From assembly GCF_039645975.1 (NCBI RefSeq), contig NZ_CP147918.1, positions 1-64,000 of the forward strand: a stretch of DNA of 64,000 nt, in the 5' to 3' direction. This DNA is from Sulfurimonas sp. HSL-1716 (GTDB taxonomy: Bacteria; Campylobacterota; Campylobacteria; Campylobacterales; Sulfurimonadaceae). This document shows positions 37,533 through 46,448 of this stretch, piece after piece. Under the pieces are notes generated by a model. It was not told where the DNA came from. It made no database searches and worked only from the letters and a program-made list of their open reading frames with translations. The translations under genes and the position numbers were made by a program. Every line of letters begins with the position of its first letter. Position 1 is the stretch's first letter.

Positions 37533-38405
37533 ATTTTTTCAATTAACAATCCATTATCCGAACAGTTTCGCTCATTTTATACAAAAAACAAGTTCGACGA
37601 CCTTGAAGCAGCACTGGAATATTTCACTGTTTTTGGCGGAGCGGATATCAAGATAGATATCAAAAAACCTCTGTATGAACTTATTGTAGAACATATCCTT
37701 ACAAACTATAATTTCCTTCATAAGCAGGTCTCTCATCTTGTGGACGTGGAGTACAGTGCAGTGCTTACGGGTCTGGCTATGGGGGATGGACGTATTCATT
37801 CCGCATTTAAAAGAGCCAGGATATCCGATGAGAACGCCGGTGAGATTGCTAAAAAGCTGATGGATACCCGCATTGTCAGACTGCTCAGATCAAGAAAACA
37901 GTTCACAAGCTGGGTGAATGACGAGAGGATAAGCGACAAGCTTCTTTTCACGACCCCTTTTTTGAGGTTTTGGTTTGCCTTTGTCGCACCGATATTCAAA
38001 GGGATCAAAGAGGGTAATTATGACGAGTTCAACCAAAGATATGAGAATAAGATAGCCGAGCTGCGCGAGGCGGTGTTCAAAGAGCTTTCTTTTGAAGTCG
38101 TCAAAAAAAGTTTCGCCGATGATGCGATAACCGAGATAGCATCCTATTGGGACAGAGAAACGGAGATCGATCTTTTTGCAAAAACGGTATCTAAAAAAGT
38201 GATCGTCGGTTCATGCAGATACACGAATGCAAAGCTCAAAAAGAGCGAGATAGCAAAGCTTCAGGAGCTTTCAAAAAGAGCAAGACTCAAAGCGGATGTT
38301 TTCGTTATCGTCGCAAAAAGAGGTTTTTCAAACGAACTGAAATCTTTAAAGAGCGAGAATGTCAGACTTTTTACTCTTAAAAATTTTAAATCTCTGCTTT
38401 TGTAA
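37533..38405 (+). CDS. DUF234-like protein with a probable non-standard ATT start
   Basis: A 290-residue product when read from ATT at 37533. The first available ATG/GTG/TTG is a GTG at 37740, but in-frame sequence upstream is clearly coding (AALEYFTVFGGADIKID, KPLYELIVEHILTN) back to a TAG at 37527. The C-terminal part is like DUF234, the nuclease-like tail found on archaeal-type ATPases: FAFVAPIFKG near residue 148, and SYWDRETEIDLFAKT near 205, which looks like a PD-(D/E)xK-type region. No ATPase domain is present. AAGG lies 7 nt before the ATT. The 3-prime end overlaps the convergent GGDEF gene by 20 bp. Confidence 0.65.
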   Translation: MFSINNPLSEQFRSFYTKNKFDDLEAALEYFTVFGGADIKIDIKKPLYELIVEHILTNYNFLHKQVSHLVDVEYSAVLTGLAMGDGRIHSAFKRARISDENAGEIAKKLMDTRIVRLLRSRKQFTSWVNDERISDKLLFTTPFLRFWFAFVAPIFKGIKEGNYDEFNQRYENKIAELREAVFKELSFEVVKKSFADDAITEIASYWDRETEIDLFAKTVSKKVIVGSCRYTNAKLKKSEIAKLQELSKRARLKADVFVIVAKRGFSNELKSLKSENVRLFTLKNFKSLLL

Positions 38406-40653
38406 CCTGATTTCTGCCTTTTTCTTTTGATGTATACAAGGCAGAATCGGCAGCTTTTATCACATCGTCTATATTTTTTCGGTCACCAAAACAGCTGACG
38501 CCGAAACTCGCCGTCAGATGCTTTACATTGTTTGCGAAATGGTAAGCGGCTATTTTGTCTTTTATGTTGTTCGCGACATTTTCCACCTGTTCTATGTTCG
38601 TGTTGGGACAGATGATCAAAAACTCTTCTCCGCCCCAGCGGCCTGCTATGTCGGTGGATCTGATACTGTTTTTCAATATTTGAGCGAACTGCTGGAGCAC
38701 GTAATCTCCCGTTTGATGGCCGTACGTATCGTTTACCTCTTTAAAATGGTCGATATCAAGCATAATGACTCCGCACGGTGTTTTATATCTTGAGAAAAGG
38801 TCGTATTGGTATTGCAAGATATCGTCCGTCTTCATCCTATTATAAATGCCCGTCAAAGAATCTGTGACAGATAATCGTTTTAACTCGGCACTGTATTTTT
38901 TTAGTCTGAAGTAGTGGTATAAAAACGCCAGAGATATGATCAATATGACAGAAAGCAGTTTGATTATGAAACCGTAGTTCATCTCTTTTGTTTCCTCTAC
39001 AGAGACCCATTGGTTGTAGATCTCCTGTTTCTCTTTTTCCGAAACCGTATGGACCAGTTTTTCAAATATCGTATGAAGAAGCGGTTCGTCGTTTCTTGTA
39101 CCTATCGCAAGGGCGACATTCTCGTTTACTCTTGAGGATATTTTTAAAAGCCCGGTAAATTCATGCTGGATTGTATATGCCAGTACCATCAGATTGTCGA
39201 CATATCCGTAGAGTTCGCCTCTCTCGACTTTTTTCAATCCATCGTGAATATTTTTTACGTCTACGATATCCATATTGGGGTATTTGCGGCGAAGTATCTC
39301 ACCGATAGCATAACCTCCTACGACGCCGATCTTTTTGTCTTTGAGTGCATAAAAATTGTATGTGTAGGGTTTATCCATTTTTGTAGCGAGAACAAGAGGC
39401 AGCTTTATGTACGGATCGGTAAACTGCATGTATTTTAAACGGCTGGGTGTCGAAGATGCGAGAGAGAAGATGTCGCACTTTCTCGTTTTTGCGGCATTGA
39501 CGCTTTGCTGCCATGTTTTTGTAGGATAAAGTTCTATCTTGATGTCGGATTTTTTTCTGATGAGATTGAAAAAGTCGGCCGCTATACCTATGTGTCTGCC
39601 GTCTTTGATCCCTTCAAAAGGCATCCAGTCGGGGTCGGCGCACATCTTGATAGGTCCTTTTGAGATAAGAAAGCTTTTCTCCTCCTTTGTAAGGTCGCTT
39701 GCATAATGTTTGTCTTCATAGATAAAGTTGCTAAAATCCAACGCGGTTTCCGTCGATACAAGACCCATCTCTTTGAAATCTTCGGCCATCATCCTTACCC
39801 GCACGGGGTCTATACTTCCTATGGGAAAGATGGAAGGAAGAACGGCATGCTGGATCTGATTGGCTTCGAACTCCAACGCTGCACGGGATTTGTGCTGCGT
39901 ATTATATTTTTTCAAGATGAGGTCTATGATCTCCTCTTTATGCGTCAATGCATACTGCCATCCTCTTATGCTTGCATTTTTGAAATTTTCTACTCTTCTT
40001 GGATGGTTTATGAGCTCGTCTCTTGACGTGAAAAGATTGACGTCGTAAAACTCGGTTCCGTAGCTCGAGGGATTAAAGACATTGTACTTTACGCAGGCTT
40101 TGTCAAGATAAAAAAGTTCATTTGTGGAAAAAACGACCATAGCGTCGATCTTTTTATTTACGAAGTCGTCGATCTTAAAGCTCGGAGGTACATTGGTAAA
40201 GCTGCCAAGATTCATGCCGAAATCTTTGAACATCATCAAAAAAGCCGTACTTTTTATGGTGTTTTCTATCCCCATGATCTTTTTGCCTTTAAGATCGCTG
40301 GGAAGTTTTATGTTGCTTTGAGCGACAAGGACAAGCGGCGAGTGCTTAAAAAAATTTGCTACGAAGACTACGGGTTTTCCGTCGAGATAATCTACGATCA
40401 GATCGGAATAGGTTATGCCGTATGCGTTTTTGGTATCTAAAACGTCGTCTACCGGATGCATGCCGTTTTTAAACTCTTTAAAGCTTACGTCAAGACCTAC
40501 CTCTTTGTAAAAACCCTTCTCCTCAGCAGCATAAAATCCGGCATACTCGAACTGATGTTTCCATTGCAGCTGGAGCGTTACGTTTTGCAGCTTATTATCC
40601 GCATAAAGAGACGAAAACACCAATAAAATATAAAATATAATAACTTTCAACAT
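38386..40653 (-). CDS. Diguanylate cyclase with two periplasmic substrate-binding domains
   Basis: A 755-residue membrane sensor. A signal peptide (about 1-18) is followed by an NMT1/THI5-like domain ([27 protein letters not shown] from about 25). A family 3 solute-binding domain ([13 protein letters not shown] near 338 to about 555) follows, then one TM helix (about 570-590) and a GGDEF domain with GRWGGEEF near 682, preceded by the RSTD inhibitory site. It should couple binding of a small molecule (NMT1 relatives bind pyrimidines or similar; SBP3 relatives bind amino acids) to c-di-GMP synthesis. TGATAAAAT ends 6 nt before the ATG, so the mRNA looks leaderless. Confidence 0.9.
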   Translation of the reverse strand: MLKVIIFYILLVFSSLYADNKLQNVTLQLQWKHQFEYAGFYAAEEKGFYKEVGLDVSFKEFKNGMHPVDDVLDTKNAYGITYSDLIVDYLDGKPVVFVANFFKHSPLVLVAQSNIKLPSDLKGKKIMGIENTIKSTAFLMMFKDFGMNLGSFTNVPPSFKIDDFVNKKIDAMVVFSTNELFYLDKACVKYNVFNPSSYGTEFYDVNLFTSRDELINHPRRVENFKNASIRGWQYALTHKEEIIDLILKKYNTQHKSRAALEFEANQIQHAVLPSIFPIGSIDPVRVRMMAEDFKEMGLVSTETALDFSNFIYEDKHYASDLTKEEKSFLISKGPIKMCADPDWMPFEGIKDGRHIGIAADFFNLIRKKSDIKIELYPTKTWQQSVNAAKTRKCDIFSLASSTPSRLKYMQFTDPYIKLPLVLATKMDKPYTYNFYALKDKKIGVVGGYAIGEILRRKYPNMDIVDVKNIHDGLKKVERGELYGYVDNLMVLAYTIQHEFTGLLKISSRVNENVALAIGTRNDEPLLHTIFEKLVHTVSEKEKQEIYNQWVSVEETKEMNYGFIIKLLSVILIISLAFLYHYFRLKKYSAELKRLSVTDSLTGIYNRMKTDDILQYQYDLFSRYKTPCGVIMLDIDHFKEVNDTYGHQTGDYVLQQFAQILKNSIRSTDIAGRWGGEEFLIICPNTNIEQVENVANNIKDKIAAYHFANNVKHLTASFGVSCFGDRKNIDDVIKAADSALYTSKEKGRNQVTKAEI

Positions 40654-40659
40654 TTCAGG

Positions 40660-40665
40660 ATTTTA
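40660..40665 (-). promoter_or_regulatory. -10 element 6 nt before the SBP-GGDEF ATG
   Basis: On the minus strand TGATAAAAT, spacer CCTGAA, then ATG. Extended -10 without Shine-Dalgarno. Confidence 0.5.
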
Positions 40666-40704
40666 TCAAAAGATAGATTAATTTTTTCTGCTAGGCACTT
40701 ATGT

Positions 40705-40710
40705 TACAAT
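40705..40710 (+). promoter_or_regulatory. -10 element of purT
   Basis: TGTTACAAT (extended -10) lies 27 nt before the purT ATG; TATAGGATTTTT supplies the ribosome-binding site. Confidence 0.55.
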
Positions 40711-40737
40711 TGCGATAATTTTAATATAGGATTTTTA

Positions 40738-41901
40738 ATGCAATTTTCTGCTCCGTTAAAAAGTAATTCAAAGCGTATCATGCTTCTTGGTTCGGGTGAG
40801 CTCGGCAAAGAGGTAGCCATAGAAGCGCAGCGCCTAGGGCTTGAAGTCATAGCAGTGGACAGATACCAAAACGCTCCTGCACATCACGTAGCCCATAGAA
40901 GCTATGTCGTAAATATGCAAGACCGCGAAGCAGTGCTTGAGATCATCAGACGTGAAAAACCGGACTATATTCTGCCCGAGATAGAGGCGATCAGTATAGA
41001 GGCTCTTTTTGATGCCGAGAAAGAGGGTTTTAACGTTATTCCCAATGCCGATGCGGTAAACAAAACGATGAACCGTAAGAACATCCGCCGTTTTGCTGCG
41101 GAAGAACTTGGTCTTAAAACAGGTCCTTACGAGTTCGTCAGCACGCTTGAAGGTCTGAAAGAAGCGGCACAAAGACTCGGATTTCCCTGTGTGGTAAAAC
41201 CCGTTATGAGCAGCTCCGGTCACGGACAAAGCGTAGCAAGAAGTGCTGAAGACGTTGAGAAGTCCTGGGAGATGGCAAAGGAAGCCAGAGGCGATGCAAG
41301 CGAGCTTATCGTCGAAGCATTCGTCGATTTTGACTATGAGATAACGATGCTAACGGTCCGTAACGGCAAAGAAACGGTTTTTTGCGAACCTATAGGTCAT
41401 GAGCAGCGTGACGGGGATTATGTCTTCTCATGGCAGCCGATGCGTATGAGTGACAAAGCAAAAGCAAATGCTCAGGAGATCGCAAAAAAGATAACCGACG
41501 GTTTGGGCGGGCGCGGGCTTTTCGGAGTAGAGATGTTCGTTAAAGGGGATGAGGTCTATTTCAGCGAAGTTAGTCCCCGCCCGCACGATACGGGGATGGT
41601 GACGCTCATCACGCAAAGCCAGAGCGAGTTTGCGCTTCACCTGCGCGCGGTTTTGGGCCTTCCTTTAGGCTTTACGTTTTACGGAGACGGAGCGTCTGCG
41701 GCCTTTAAATCACAAAAACATTCTTATGCGCCGATAGTCGATGCGGATGAAACTCTTTTTAGTACAAACTCCTTTGTCAGAATCTTCAGCAAACCCGAAT
41801 CGCATAAAGGACGCCGTATGGCAGTTGCACTTGTGCTCGATGAAGTGGATGCCGCGCTCGCACAGGCCCGCGAACTTATAACAAAGATCAAAGACGTCTA
41901 A
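40738..41901 (+). CDS. purT: Formate-dependent phosphoribosylglycinamide formyltransferase
   Basis: ATP-grasp enzyme that formylates GAR with formate and ATP in purine synthesis, a folate-independent alternative to PurN. The 387-residue product has [20 protein letters not shown] (from 15), [14 protein letters not shown] near 41, the ATP-grasp segments [15 protein letters not shown] near 153 and [14 protein letters not shown] near 278, and the C-terminal lid. It is followed 2 nt later by a dehydrogenase gene, so the two are co-transcribed. Confidence 0.95.
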   Translation: MQFSAPLKSNSKRIMLLGSGELGKEVAIEAQRLGLEVIAVDRYQNAPAHHVAHRSYVVNMQDREAVLEIIRREKPDYILPEIEAISIEALFDAEKEGFNVIPNADAVNKTMNRKNIRRFAAEELGLKTGPYEFVSTLEGLKEAAQRLGFPCVVKPVMSSSGHGQSVARSAEDVEKSWEMAKEARGDASELIVEAFVDFDYEITMLTVRNGKETVFCEPIGHEQRDGDYVFSWQPMRMSDKAKANAQEIAKKITDGLGGRGLFGVEMFVKGDEVYFSEVSPRPHDTGMVTLITQSQSEFALHLRAVLGLPLGFTFYGDGASAAFKSQKHSYAPIVDADETLFSTNSFVRIFSKPESHKGRRMAVALVLDEVDAALAQARELITKIKDV

Positions 41902-41903
41902 AA

Positions 41904-42824
41904 ATGAAGATAATCTTACTCGATGCCGTGACGTTCGGGGATACCGATCTAAGCGGGTTTGACGAGCTCGGCAAGGTCAGTATATATCAAATGACGGCAC
42001 CGGATGAACTCGACGAGCGCATAGCCGACGCCGATGTTATAGTGACAAACAAGGTCGTTATAACCGCCGACACTATGCAAAAGAGCAAAAATCTCAAACT
42101 TATCTGCATCGCCGCCACCGGGATGAACAATGTCGATCTAAAGGCCGCAAAAGAGCGTGGTATTGAGGTCAGAAACGTCGCCGGTTATTCGACGGACTCC
42201 GTTGTACAGCACACTTTTTCCATGCTGTTTTATCTCATCGGGCATTCAAGATACTATGATGAGAGCGTAAAGAGCGGAGCTTGGAGCAGAAGCGGGATAT
42301 TCACCGATGTGAGCCGTCCTTTCTTTGAGATCAGCGGTAAAAAATGGGGGATCATCGGACTTGGAACGATCGGTAGAAAAGTGGCCCTCTTGGCAAAGGC
42401 TTTTGGAGCCGATGTCAGCTATTTTTCGACAAGCGGAAAAAATCTGGATTCCGAGTTTAAAAGCGTCGAACTTGACGAGCTTTTAAGACAAAGCGACATT
42501 ATCACTATCCACGCGCCGTTAAACGAGATGACCGCAAACCTGCTCGATTATGAAAAGATGCTCGGATGTAAAGAGGGTGTCGTCATATTGAATCTCGGGC
42601 GCGGAGGGATCATAAACGAAGCGGATGCGGCAAAGATCATAGACGAAAGAAAGATATCTTTGGGTCTGGACGTACTGTCCCGCGAGCCGATAGAGGAGGG
42701 ACATCCGCTTTTGCATGTAAAGAACAAAGACAATCTTTATATAACCCCGCACATCGCTTGGACGTCCAAAGAAGCGCGTGACACGCTCATCGCCTCTACC
42801 ATAGAGAACATCCGTTCACTTTGA
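41904..42824 (+). CDS. D-isomer-specific 2-hydroxyacid dehydrogenase
   Basis: NAD(H)-dependent oxidoreductase of 306 residues, close in pattern to glycerate/hydroxypyruvate-type enzymes. Catalytic-domain start TNKVVITADTMQ near residue 48, NAD-binding GIIGLGTIGRKVALLAKAFG near 150, catalytic Arg in LNLGRGGIINEADA near 231, Glu near 260 and His in TPHIAWTS near 282. The substrate is not determined. It begins 2 nt after purT and overlaps the next gene by 4 bp. Confidence 0.9.
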   Translation: MKIILLDAVTFGDTDLSGFDELGKVSIYQMTAPDELDERIADADVIVTNKVVITADTMQKSKNLKLICIAATGMNNVDLKAAKERGIEVRNVAGYSTDSVVQHTFSMLFYLIGHSRYYDESVKSGAWSRSGIFTDVSRPFFEISGKKWGIIGLGTIGRKVALLAKAFGADVSYFSTSGKNLDSEFKSVELDELLRQSDIITIHAPLNEMTANLLDYEKMLGCKEGVVILNLGRGGIINEADAAKIIDERKISLGLDVLSREPIEEGHPLLHVKNKDNLYITPHIAWTSKEARDTLIASTIENIRSL

Positions 42825-43225
42825 TAGCCCTTTCGCTTTTTTTCTCGGCTTTTTTGGCCGCGACCATTCTTCCTTTCTCCTCAGAGATAGCCCTGTTCAC
42901 GGCGGTCGAGGGAGGATTGGACAAACATACCGCACTTCTTGCGGCATCGGCGGGAAATATTTTAGCCGTCATATTAAATTATTATCTCGGCTACTTCCTC
43001 TATGAGAAAACAAAAGACAAACTCTTAAAGAGCAAGAGCGGTAAAAAAGCTTACCATGTAGGACACAATTACGGCTACTACGCCCTTTTACTCTCCTGGC
43101 TTCCCATCATCGGTGATCCGCTCACTTTGGTTGCCGGAATGGTGAGACTCAACTTCTTTTATTTTTTGGTTATTGCGGCGAGTTTAAGAGTTGCTAGGTA
43201 CGTGGCTGTTTTGTATTTTAGTTAA
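42821..43225 (+). CDS. YqaA/DedA-type (SNARE-associated) inner-membrane protein
   Basis: A 134-residue membrane protein with several hydrophobic stretches. The YqaA-like pattern is visible: ILPFSSEIALFTAVEGG near residue 17, AASAGNILAVILNYYLGYF near 41, and WLPIIGDPLTLVAGMVRLNFFYF near 90, where the G-D-P-L-T motif lies in the re-entrant region. Related DedA proteins move lipid carriers, but the role here is not known. The start is TTG overlapping the dehydrogenase stop (TTGA); no strong Shine-Dalgarno is visible, so coupling is likely. Confidence 0.85.
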   Translation: MIALSLFFSAFLAATILPFSSEIALFTAVEGGLDKHTALLAASAGNILAVILNYYLGYFLYEKTKDKLLKSKSGKKAYHVGHNYGYYALLLSWLPIIGDPLTLVAGMVRLNFFYFLVIAASLRVARYVAVLYFS

Positions 43226-44130
43226 AAAAACGTAATGATCTTCGTAGCAATAAATACAACTCCCAGAAACATAACCGAAGTCATAAACACTAACGCCGTC
43301 ACGACCTTCGGTGAACAGTCGTAAAGCGAAGCGAGATTGACGTTGGCCACTGCGAGGGGCATCATCAGTTCTATGAATACAAGCCCTTTTATCATCGGTG
43401 AAAGGTCGAGCTGCATAAGTACCAAGAATGCTACAAGAGGTAAGACGATGAACTTCACAGATACCACAAGGGCAATGAGCCGTTTGCTGATCTCCTGAAC
43501 TTTTGTGCCGTAAAGATAGATGCCGAACAAAAAGAGCTGCATCGTCATAGAGGCGTATGCGCCCATCATCAGCATCGTCTCTATGGTTTCGCTCGGTCTG
43601 TAGCCGTTTACGCTGAGGGTAATGGCGATAATGGCCGCCCAGAGGATCGGAAGCTTTACGATGTTCTTTACCGAAGTCTTCACATCGAAGTTTCCGCGCG
43701 AATAATAATAAACTCCAAACGTATAGACCACAAAGACGTTTACGAGGTTCACGACCGTCGTGTAGGGAATGGAAGCCTCACCGAAGATAGCGATGTTAAG
43801 AGGGATCCCGAGATTGCCGGTGTTGCCTATGATGGCGGCAACCGTAGCGATAGAGCGTTCTTTTTGATCAGAAAACATCTTTCTTGCCGTAACTACAGAT
43901 GCAAAAAGTACGATGAGCACAATGACAAAGTACACGCTCGGTGCATAAAGCAGAGTGATGTCCACGGGGCGAAGCAGCAGACCCCAGAAAGTCAAAAACA
44001 CCTGCAGAAAATAGACGTTGATGATGGTAATGGTTTTGTCGTCGATTTTCTCTTTAAAGCTCATCTTTGCAAGAAATCCCATTGCTATGAAGATATAGAC
44101 GCTGAGGATAGAATAGATAATAGAACTCAA
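43222..44130 (-). CDS. AEC-family transporter (auxin efflux carrier-like permease)
   Basis: A 302-residue inner-membrane permease with about 10 hydrophobic segments. The AEC pattern includes AIIGNTGNLGIPLNIAIFGE near residue 95 (N-x-G-x-L-G-x-P) and the helical-hairpin repeats of the two halves. Such proteins export carboxylates or related anions; the substrate is unknown. The start is TTG with AAGGG 6 nt upstream, 9 nt after the methyltransferase-like gene, so both form one minus-strand unit. The 3-prime end overlaps the convergent YqaA-like gene by 4 bp. Confidence 0.87.
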   Translation of the reverse strand: MSSIIYSILSVYIFIAMGFLAKMSFKEKIDDKTITIINVYFLQVFLTFWGLLLRPVDITLLYAPSVYFVIVLIVLFASVVTARKMFSDQKERSIATVAAIIGNTGNLGIPLNIAIFGEASIPYTTVVNLVNVFVVYTFGVYYYSRGNFDVKTSVKNIVKLPILWAAIIAITLSVNGYRPSETIETMLMMGAYASMTMQLFLFGIYLYGTKVQEISKRLIALVVSVKFIVLPLVAFLVLMQLDLSPMIKGLVFIELMMPLAVANVNLASLYDCSPKVVTALVFMTSVMFLGVVFIATKIITFF

Positions 44131-44139
44131 GCTTGACCC

Positions 44140-44571
44140 TTAAAAAATATACGGCACGAGGCGGTAGGTGTTTTTGGCATAGGCATCATATCTTTCATCT
44201 TTGCAGTGCCATAAAGATTCTTCGTAAAACATTTTTACGAGAAGATCGATGAAAAGTATCAAGTACAAAAATGCAGTGTAGATGTTGGCATACGCTATGA
44301 GGACGCCGAACATACCCGTCAATACCGATGAATACATCGGGTGCCTTATGTAAGCATATATGCCGTCGTTTATAAATACGCAGTTCTCTTTTATATCGGG
44401 CCTTATATTGAAATTGCCGAGCCTGTTTTTGTACAAAGCCCCAAGACCGATGAGAAGCCCGACGAGGATCAACACGATCCCAGCGTACGGATGCTTGATG
44501 TCACCGCCAAGAGGCAGCAGCATCAAAAATATTGTGGCAAACTGGATAAATACTAAGATACGGCTTTTCAT
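44140..44571 (-). CDS. Isoprenylcysteine carboxyl methyltransferase-family membrane protein
   Basis: A 143-residue protein with 3-4 membrane segments. The ICMT/PEMT-like motif GIYAYIRHPMYSSVLTGMFG (near residue 71) carries the conserved R-H-P-x-Y. Near the C-terminus the pattern E-E-x2-L is seen in FYEESLWHCKDERYDAYAKNTYRLVPYIF. The family binds SAM and methylates lipids or thiols; the substrate is unknown. An extended -10 (TGCTAAGAT) ends 6 nt before the ATG without a Shine-Dalgarno. Confidence 0.82.
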   Translation of the reverse strand: MKSRILVFIQFATIFLMLLPLGGDIKHPYAGIVLILVGLLIGLGALYKNRLGNFNIRPDIKENCVFINDGIYAYIRHPMYSSVLTGMFGVLIAYANIYTAFLYLILFIDLLVKMFYEESLWHCKDERYDAYAKNTYRLVPYIF

Positions 44572-44577
44572 ACAGTA

Positions 44578-44583
44578 ATCTTA
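44578..44583 (-). promoter_or_regulatory. -10 element 6 nt before the ICMT-family ATG
   Basis: On the minus strand TGCTAAGAT, spacer TACTGT, then ATG. The hexamer is the least TATAAT-like of the leaderless set. Confidence 0.4.
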
Positions 44584-44631
44584 GCAGATTTACTCTAATT
44601 TCAAAACAATACCATATATAAAGTTGGGGTT

Positions 44632-44651
44632 TTGTAAAATCGCTTTTACAA
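44632..44651. promoter_or_regulatory. Inverted repeat upstream of the SdhA-like gene
   Basis: Perfect 8-bp arms TTGTAAAA and TTTTACAA around TCGC, about 70 bp upstream of the gene. A TATACT -10 candidate lies at 44699-44704, so the dyad is roughly 50 bp before that -10. It may be an operator, or the terminator of something on the minus strand; neither is shown. Confidence 0.4.
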
Positions 44652-44721
44652 GAAGATAGATATATATTTCATAGGTGATGCGGTATATCTCTATTTTTTA
44701 TACTTATAAGCAGGGGTTTAT

Positions 44722-46311
44722 ATGGAAGATGTTTTAGTTATCGGAGCTGGAGGTGCAGGTCTTGTAGCCGCGCTGAGCGCCAAAGAATCGGGTGCCGATG
44801 TCAAAGTACTGACAAAAAACTACCCTACCCGTTCACAAACCTGCATGGCTCAAGGCGGCATAAATGCGGCTTTGTCCAATGCGAAAGAAGACAGCAAAGA
44901 GAGCCATTACGAAAACACGCTCAAATCGGCTCACGGCATCGCGGACGAGAAGATGGTGAAAAAGCTCTGTGACGAAGGCGTCGATGCGGTTTTATGGCTT
45001 GACCGCATAGGCGTACCTTTTAGCAGAGATGAAAACGGCAACATCGCTCAACGTCGTCTTGGCGGAGCGAGTGCGCCGCGCGCGTGTTACGCTCAGGATT
45101 ATACAGGACTCAAAATTCTTCATACACTGTACGATCAGTGCAATGCAAACGACATAGAGATGCTGAGCGAAAGGTTTCTGCTTGAACTCATTGTAGAGGA
45201 CGGCGAAGTCGGTGGAGCGGTCGTGCTCAATATGAAAACGGGTGAGACAGAGACGCACCACGCAAAAAGCGTGATACTTGCGACCGGCGGATACAGCCGT
45301 CTCTACGGTAAAAACTCGACCAATGCCGTCGGTTCTACGGGTGATGGCATAGCGGCGGCATTAAGAGCAGGTGCAAAACTCAGCGATATGGAATTCGTAC
45401 AGTTTCACCCGACGGGACTCAAAAATTCATCCATCCTTATTTCTGAGAGTGCCAGAGGTGAAGGCGGTCATCTTTTAAACAAAGAGGGCGAGCGTTTCAC
45501 AGATGAGCTTGCACCGCGGGATAAGGTCAGCCGTGCAATACATGAAGAGATACAAAAAAGCGGTGAGGTTTACATAGATATCCGCCATCTGGGAGAGAAG
45601 TTCATAGACCATCAGCTTCCTCAAGAGAGAAAGCTTGCAAAGCTGTATGAAAACGTCGACCCCGTGTATGATCTTATTCCTATAAAACCGGTCGCTCACT
45701 ATACGATGGGCGGTATTGCGGTGGATGCGGATTCGCAGACGAACATTAAAGGTCTTTTCGCCGTTGGAGAGTGTGCAAACCATAAAGTCCACGGAGCAAA
45801 CAGGCTTGGCGGAAACTCGCTTTTGGAACTTATCGTCTTTGGACGAGAGGCAGGTAAAAACGCTTCATCTTTTGCAAAGCAGAGTACGCATACTCCAGCA
45901 GGACACCAAAGTCATGATGACTTTTTAAAGGATGTGAAAAACTCTGCAGGCAGCGTCGATTTTTATAAAAAAAGAGATGAACTGGCTGAGTGTTTTTATG
46001 AAAATGTCGGCATCAAACGTGATGAGCCAAGGCTCTTAACTGCACTCTCTTTTGTTCAAAAGCTAAAAGAGCAGATTCCTTTAATGGGTGTGAGAGATAC
46101 AAACTCAGTCTATAACACGGAGTTAGTAGAGTTCTTGGAGTTTAAAAACATGATAGAGATCGCTCTCAGTGTGGCTGCTGGAGCGATAAAGCGTAAAGAG
46201 AGCAGAGGCGCACATTTCCGTGAGGATATGCCAAACGAGGATGATGCATTTCAAACAAATACGATTTACTATAAAAACGGAGATGAGCTGTGTATAGATT
46301 TAATGAAATAG
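44722..46311 (+). CDS. SdhA/FrdA-like flavoprotein with Gln at the covalent-FAD position
   Basis: A 529-residue flavoprotein of the succinate dehydrogenase/fumarate reductase family. FAD-binding VIGAGGAGLVAALSA is at 6-20. Catalytic residues look intact: FVQFHPTGL near 225, GEGGHLLN near 244, LAPRDKVSRAI (Arg) near 262, HYTMGGI near 328 and GANRLGGNSLLE near 355. In place of the FAD-linking His, TRSQTCMAQGG has Gln39, so FAD is probably non-covalent. There is no Tat or other signal peptide, so it should be cytoplasmic. CAGGGG precedes the ATG. It is followed by a small overlapping ORF and an iron-sulfur subunit. Confidence 0.9.
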   Translation: MEDVLVIGAGGAGLVAALSAKESGADVKVLTKNYPTRSQTCMAQGGINAALSNAKEDSKESHYENTLKSAHGIADEKMVKKLCDEGVDAVLWLDRIGVPFSRDENGNIAQRRLGGASAPRACYAQDYTGLKILHTLYDQCNANDIEMLSERFLLELIVEDGEVGGAVVLNMKTGETETHHAKSVILATGGYSRLYGKNSTNAVGSTGDGIAAALRAGAKLSDMEFVQFHPTGLKNSSILISESARGEGGHLLNKEGERFTDELAPRDKVSRAIHEEIQKSGEVYIDIRHLGEKFIDHQLPQERKLAKLYENVDPVYDLIPIKPVAHYTMGGIAVDADSQTNIKGLFAVGECANHKVHGANRLGGNSLLELIVFGREAGKNASSFAKQSTHTPAGHQSHDDFLKDVKNSAGSVDFYKKRDELAECFYENVGIKRDEPRLLTALSFVQKLKEQIPLMGVRDTNSVYNTELVEFLEFKNMIEIALSVAAGAIKRKESRGAHFREDMPNEDDAFQTNTIYYKNGDELCIDLMK

Positions 46312-46448
46312 AAACTCTTGAAAATACTCAGGAGAAAGTACAATCGAATTGTGTCTACGGTGAAGAAGACGACAACTGGGGCGAAGGGTGTTGCGAAGAC
46401 GAATTGATGGATGATGATTTTTACGAAAGAGAGCAATGCGACGAATGA
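46290..46448 (+). CDS. Small acidic Cys-containing ORF between the SdhA- and SdhB-like genes
   Basis: A 52-residue, very acidic product (Asp/Glu about one third) with four Cys, at positions 21, 34, 35 and 50, and a single Trp30. The GTG start has GGAG 7 nt upstream inside the SdhA-like gene and overlaps that gene by 22 bp. The stop overlaps the SdhB-like ATG (ATGA). This tight packing and good ribosome-binding site argue that it is translated. I recognise no family. The Cys residues could bind metal or form a redox pair, but that is a guess. Confidence 0.6.
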   Translation: MYRFNEIETLENTQEKVQSNCVYGEEDDNWGEGCCEDELMDDDFYEREQCDE

